A DNA stretch of 7,747 bases from DHVE2 group archaeon (GTDB lineage Archaea > Thermoplasmatota > Thermoplasmata > Thermoplasmatales > Aciduliprofundaceae), in NCBI GenBank assembly GCA_015520975.1, contig WAOZ01000017.1, forward strand, positions 1-7,747, in the 5' to 3' direction. Both the position numbers and the translations under genes were made by a program. Positions 5,732 through 7,747 of the stretch are shown one piece after another (position 1 is the stretch's first letter; each line of letters starts with the position of its first letter). Under the pieces are notes generated by a model. The model was not told where the DNA came from, did not search any database, and saw only the letters and a program-made list of their open reading frames with translations.

Positions 5732-7046
5732 ATCTCAAAACAATATTTTTTCCATACTCCACAAGCTCCCTCGCTCGTTCCTCTGTTTTTGCATCGGAGA
5801 ACACGCGGATAACATCTTCAGTACCCGATGCCCGGATTAGCAGCCAGGCATCTTTGAATATTATTTTTATCCCGTCCGTTTTTACAATGTTTACCGCATT
5901 ACGGATTAATTTTCGCTCAATTTCCTCGCTAACCATCTCAACGATTCTGTATTTCATTTCGCCGTTTACAGGTACGGCAACTTTCATCTGATGATATTCG
6001 GGGAACTCTTTTGCGAGTTCGTCCAGAGTTTTTCCCTCTCTATCCATAATCTCCAGAATTTTCAGAATCGATAAAAGCGAATCGCCCCACAGCGTATCCG
6101 GAGGGAATAAATATTTTCCAGTTTCCTCGTATGCGAATGTCGCACTTGTTTTCAGTATCGCCTCCGCCATCTCAGGTGGGCCGACGGGGCAGTATATAAC
6201 CTCAAACCCTTCTCTGGAAGCCACCTCTTCGATGAGCATTGAGGAGTTTATGGGCGTAACAATCTTCCCGCGGGCAAAGCGTTTTGCGAATATCGCGCCC
6301 ACGACATCTTCCGAAACAGCATCTCCATTCTGCGCGATAAATACCACTCTGTCAGCATCAACATCCGTTCCCGCTCCCAGATCCATGCCCTTGGTTATTT
6401 TTGCGAGCTCGGTGAGTGTGTTTTTTCTCGGTTCTGAAGGTCGGGAAGGTATGTGCTTTCTGGTGCAGTTGATACATCTCACAGTGATGTCCAAGTATTC
6501 CAGAATACGGTTCCATATCCCGGCTGCAGCGCCGTTGGCAACATCGAGTGCTATTTTAAATCCCGAAACATTTTTCACTTTTTTCTCAATAAATTTGATG
6601 TAATGCTCCATGGCATCCTTGTAAACGGTGTCTTTTATTCTATCCCACTGTGCGTATCTGTATTCCTTTCTGTGATAAATGCGTTCTATTTCCCTCTCCA
6701 TATCGTGATATATGTCTCTTCCGAGAGAATCAACGATCACCAGCCCGGATATCTGAGGCGGGGTATGTGAACCTGTTACTATCACGCCCCCATCGGCAAA
6801 ATCCGCAACGAATCTTGCAAATACTGGCAGAGGAACGATGCCCAGTCGCAGAACCTCCACGCCGGTGCTTTGCAGCCCGGAAATCAGGGCGCTTTCCAGC
6901 ATTTCGGAACCGTATCGGGTATCGCGTGCTACTGCAATTTTACCGCCGCAGAGAGTTCCGTATGCTTTTCCTATATCTAGGGCAAGCTGAGGTGTGATTT
7001 TTATGTTCGTGACGCCTCTGATGCCTGCGGTGCCGAAAAGTTTCAT
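5706..7046 (-). CDS. glmM: Phosphoglucosamine mutase / phosphomannomutase family (alpha-D-phosphohexomutase)
   Basis: A 446-residue four-domain alpha-D-phosphohexomutase, of typical length, that moves phosphate between C6 and C1 of a hexose phosphate. The N-terminal [10 protein letters not shown] (2-11) binds phosphate. The phosphoserine loop is VTGSHTPP (90-97) with catalytic Ser93; most relatives have TASHNPP, so the flanking residues differ while the Ser-His core is kept. The Mg2+ loop is DVDADR (228-233), the sugar-specificity loop is EETGK (307-311, usually EESGG or GEESGH), and the C-terminal phosphate loop is RASGTED (405-411). Archaeal members serve as phosphoglucosamine mutase (UDP-GlcNAc pathway) or as phosphomannomutase/phosphoglucomutase; sequence alone does not decide, so the symbol is tentative. 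The start at 7046 is fixed by the conserved N-terminus and a TATA box 24 nt upstream. The C-terminal residues overlap the rfcS 3' end. Confidence 0.92.
   Translation of the reverse strand: MKLFGTAGIRGVTNIKITPQLALDIGKAYGTLCGGKIAVARDTRYGSEMLESALISGLQSTGVEVLRLGIVPLPVFARFVADFADGGVIVTGSHTPPQISGLVIVDSLGRDIYHDMEREIERIYHRKEYRYAQWDRIKDTVYKDAMEHYIKFIEKKVKNVSGFKIALDVANGAAAGIWNRILEYLDITVRCINCTRKHIPSRPSEPRKNTLTELAKITKGMDLGAGTDVDADRVVFIAQNGDAVSEDVVGAIFAKRFARGKIVTPINSSMLIEEVASREGFEVIYCPVGPPEMAEAILKTSATFAYEETGKYLFPPDTLWGDSLLSILKILEIMDREGKTLDELAKEFPEYHQMKVAVPVNGEMKYRIVEMVSEEIERKLIRNAVNIVKTDGIKIIFKDAWLLIRASGTEDVIRVFSDAKTEERARELVEYGKNIVLRFISSFQQA
5746..5751 (+). terminator. T6 tract after rfcS
   Basis: Six T lie 15 nt past the rfcS stop, inside the antisense 3' coding part of the phosphohexomutase gene. 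This is a reasonable U-tract terminator position; no hairpin is seen. Confidence 0.4.
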
Positions 7047-7065
7047 AGATGGGGAAAGTGATTGC

Positions 7066-7074
7066 ATATATATA
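7066..7074 (-). promoter_or_regulatory. TATA box of the phosphohexomutase gene
   Basis: TATATATAT on the minus strand is centred about 24 nt before the ATG at 7046, so the message is probably leaderless. It also rejects the longer in-frame reading from 7139. Confidence 0.7.
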
Positions 7075-7116
7075 CAACTTCGCAAAAGAATGATTTTACA
7101 AGATTTTAAGGATGAC

Positions 7117-7132
7117 GAAATATTAATATTTC
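7117..7132. repeat. Perfect 16-bp palindrome GAAATATTAATATTTC
   Basis: The sequence equals its own reverse complement over all 16 bases. It lies 43 bp upstream of the phosphohexomutase TATA box. It could be an operator for a dimeric regulator, or a symmetric TATA element firing both ways (BRE-like GACGAAA on its left). A rightward start would fall near 7150, where no gene of more than about 30 codons begins. Both readings are inference. Confidence 0.55.
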
Positions 7133-7390
7133 TGAGCATCTATTTCGCGTTGATGTGCGTCTGCGTTTCATGAGATGAATTCCCTGTTTCAGCGACATTT
7201 TCATAGATGTGGGGTGAGATAGAGTATAATCACTAGTCTCGGAGGGAAGTGGTCAGAATAGACATTGAGTCTGTGAAAGTAATGATAAATTTGGAGCACG
7301 AAATCCTAAAAATATCTCGTTTAGCAATATATGACTGTTGAATTTAGAAAATCTCTCTTGAAGAGGCTATGTAATAACCCAATTCCAAAA
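7133..7390. other. Intergenic stretch without a recognised gene
   Basis: I find no tRNA (no TTCGA-type T loop), rRNA, convincing box C/D or H/ACA RNA, or IS remnant here. Features that can be seen: a GGAGGG at 7241-7246, a 30-codon frame at 7249-7341, a 33-codon frame at 7331-7432 that runs into the pheS promoter, TATA-like TAAAAATAT at 7307-7315, and a short dyad CTCTT-G-AAGAG at 7355-7365. In a window where most spacers are under 90 bp, this gap is unusually long. Confidence 0.5.
7249..7341 (+). CDS. Doubtful 30-residue open frame
   Basis: A GTG-started frame encodes 30 residues beginning VVRIDIESVKVM and ending RLAIYDC, with codon use like that of the real genes (ATA, AGA, GAG). A Shine-Dalgarno-like GGAGGG lies upstream, but only two bases separate it from the GTG, closer than normal. 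It could be a small protein, the start of a gene broken by a stop at 7339, or chance. I recognise no family. Confidence 0.2.
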   Translation: MVRIDIESVKVMINLEHEILKISRLAIYDC

Positions 7391-7392
7391 TG

Positions 7393-7400
7393 TTTAAAAA
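7393..7400 (+). promoter_or_regulatory. TATA box of pheS
   Basis: TTTAAAAA, preceded by CCAAAATG, is centred about 25 nt before the ATG at 7422, predicting a leaderless message. Confidence 0.65.
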
Positions 7401-7421
7401 TCTCACCGTTATTAAGCAAGT

Positions 7422-7747
7422 ATGGAACTTAGTAATGCAGAGAAGAAAGTACTTCTTGTACTTCGCGACTCTCCCGAGGAGTGGGTGAATGTTGAAGATA
7501 TCCTGAAAAAAGGTAACTTCTCTCAGATGGTCGAGGTGATGAACGCAGTTTCATGGCTGAAAATGAAGAATCTTGTGCATCTGAAAGAGGCGGTTGAAGT
7601 AGAGTACTGCCTTGGAAGGGGCGAGCAGCTGCCCGAGAGGCAGATTTTTGACCTTCTTCGGGAGAGAGGGGAGATTTCACTTAAAGAGCTCTCCGAATTG
7701 TTACCCAGAAGCGTGGCCGGTGCTGGTGTGGGGCATTTGAAAAAGAT
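7422..7747 (+). CDS. pheS: Phenylalanyl-tRNA synthetase alpha subunit, N-terminal part (cut by window end)
   Basis: The frame is open to the window edge, giving 108 complete codons of a protein usually near 500 residues. PheRS alpha, with PheT, forms an alpha2beta2 enzyme that charges tRNA-Phe in the cytoplasm; the alpha chain holds the catalytic domain, which lies beyond this window. What is visible is the archaeal/eukaryotic-type N-terminal winged-helix region: a first helix-turn-helix-like unit (LSNAEKKVLLVL, then VEVMNAVSWLKMKNLV around 37-52) and a second beginning LPERQIFDLLRERGEISLKE (71-90). The repeated pattern of a helix, a WL-x-K-x-L-V wing and the LPER motif is how I recognise it. 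The N-terminal domain is involved in tRNA binding in this family. The start fits the TATA box at 7393-7400. The identification rests only on this domain. Confidence 0.82.
   Translation, partial: MELSNAEKKVLLVLRDSPEEWVNVEDILKKGNFSQMVEVMNAVSWLKMKNLVHLKEAVEVEYCLGRGEQLPERQIFDLLRERGEISLKELSELLPRSVAGAGVGHLKK

Noticed and set aside
7113..7185. Box C/D guide RNA
   Set aside because: ATGACGA and CTGA are spaced suitably, but the C box has a mismatch, the guide would be almost pure A/T, and no good C' or terminal D box follows.
7180..7300. tRNA or H/ACA RNA gene in the pheS-side spacer
   Set aside because: No T-loop TTCGA consensus, no cloverleaf pairing and no clear ACA-ended hairpin could be built by eye.
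7355..7365. Hairpin terminator or attenuator from CTCTT-G-AAGAG before pheS
   Set aside because: The loop would be a single base, which cannot fold as RNA; it lies upstream of the pheS promoter and is at most a small DNA dyad.
7429..7680. Minus-strand 83-codon frame under pheS
   Set aside because: It is a shadow of the clearly coding pheS frame, with a Ser/Pro-rich translation.

Overview
The window is chromosomal DNA from an archaeon. Evidence: an archaeal-type replication factor C small subunit, the N-terminal end of an archaeal-type PheRS alpha chain, an archaeal-looking phosphohexomutase, and TATA boxes centred about 24-29 nt upstream of most start codons, as expected for leaderless archaeal transcripts. 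ATA, AGA and AGG codons are frequent. The proteins are only moderately charged, so a halophile is unlikely. A Thermoplasmatota/Aciduliprofundum-like euryarchaeon is my best guess, but this is an impression from protein style and cannot be proven here. I see no transposase, integrase, phage gene, CRISPR array, tRNA or rRNA.

Layout, left to right: (1) a promoter with an unusual 11-bp tandem repeat driving two small acidic unknown proteins (105-350 and 347-592, ATGA overlap); (2) on the minus strand, a CoA-disulfide-reductase-like flavoprotein (595-1872) with an extra CPAC motif; (3) divergent from it, a short TraB/PrgY-family protein (1957-2649); (4) on the minus strand, a cobalamin-binding-type radical SAM protein (2653-4233); (5) divergent from that, across one apparently shared TATA element, rlmH (4302-4697); (6) rfcS, the clamp-loader small subunit (4775-5731); (7) overlapping tail to tail, a phosphoglucosamine/phosphomanno-mutase (5706-7046, minus); (8) a 375-bp intergenic region holding two promoters, a perfect 16-bp palindrome and no convincing gene; (9) pheS, cut by the window end (7422 onward).

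Apart from the first two, the genes look like single transcription units on alternating strands, packed so tightly that convergent neighbours are 2 bp apart, 3 bp apart or overlapping by 26 bp. They do not form one pathway. They are housekeeping functions (replication, rRNA modification, tRNA charging, sugar-phosphate metabolism) mixed with redox and radical-SAM enzymes of unknown substrate.

I do not see a clear new multi-gene system. The best leads are the CPAC motif in the flavoprotein, the tandem operator-like repeat before the two unknown small proteins, the shared bidirectional promoter at 4268-4280, the shortened TraB protein, and the long intergenic region before pheS.
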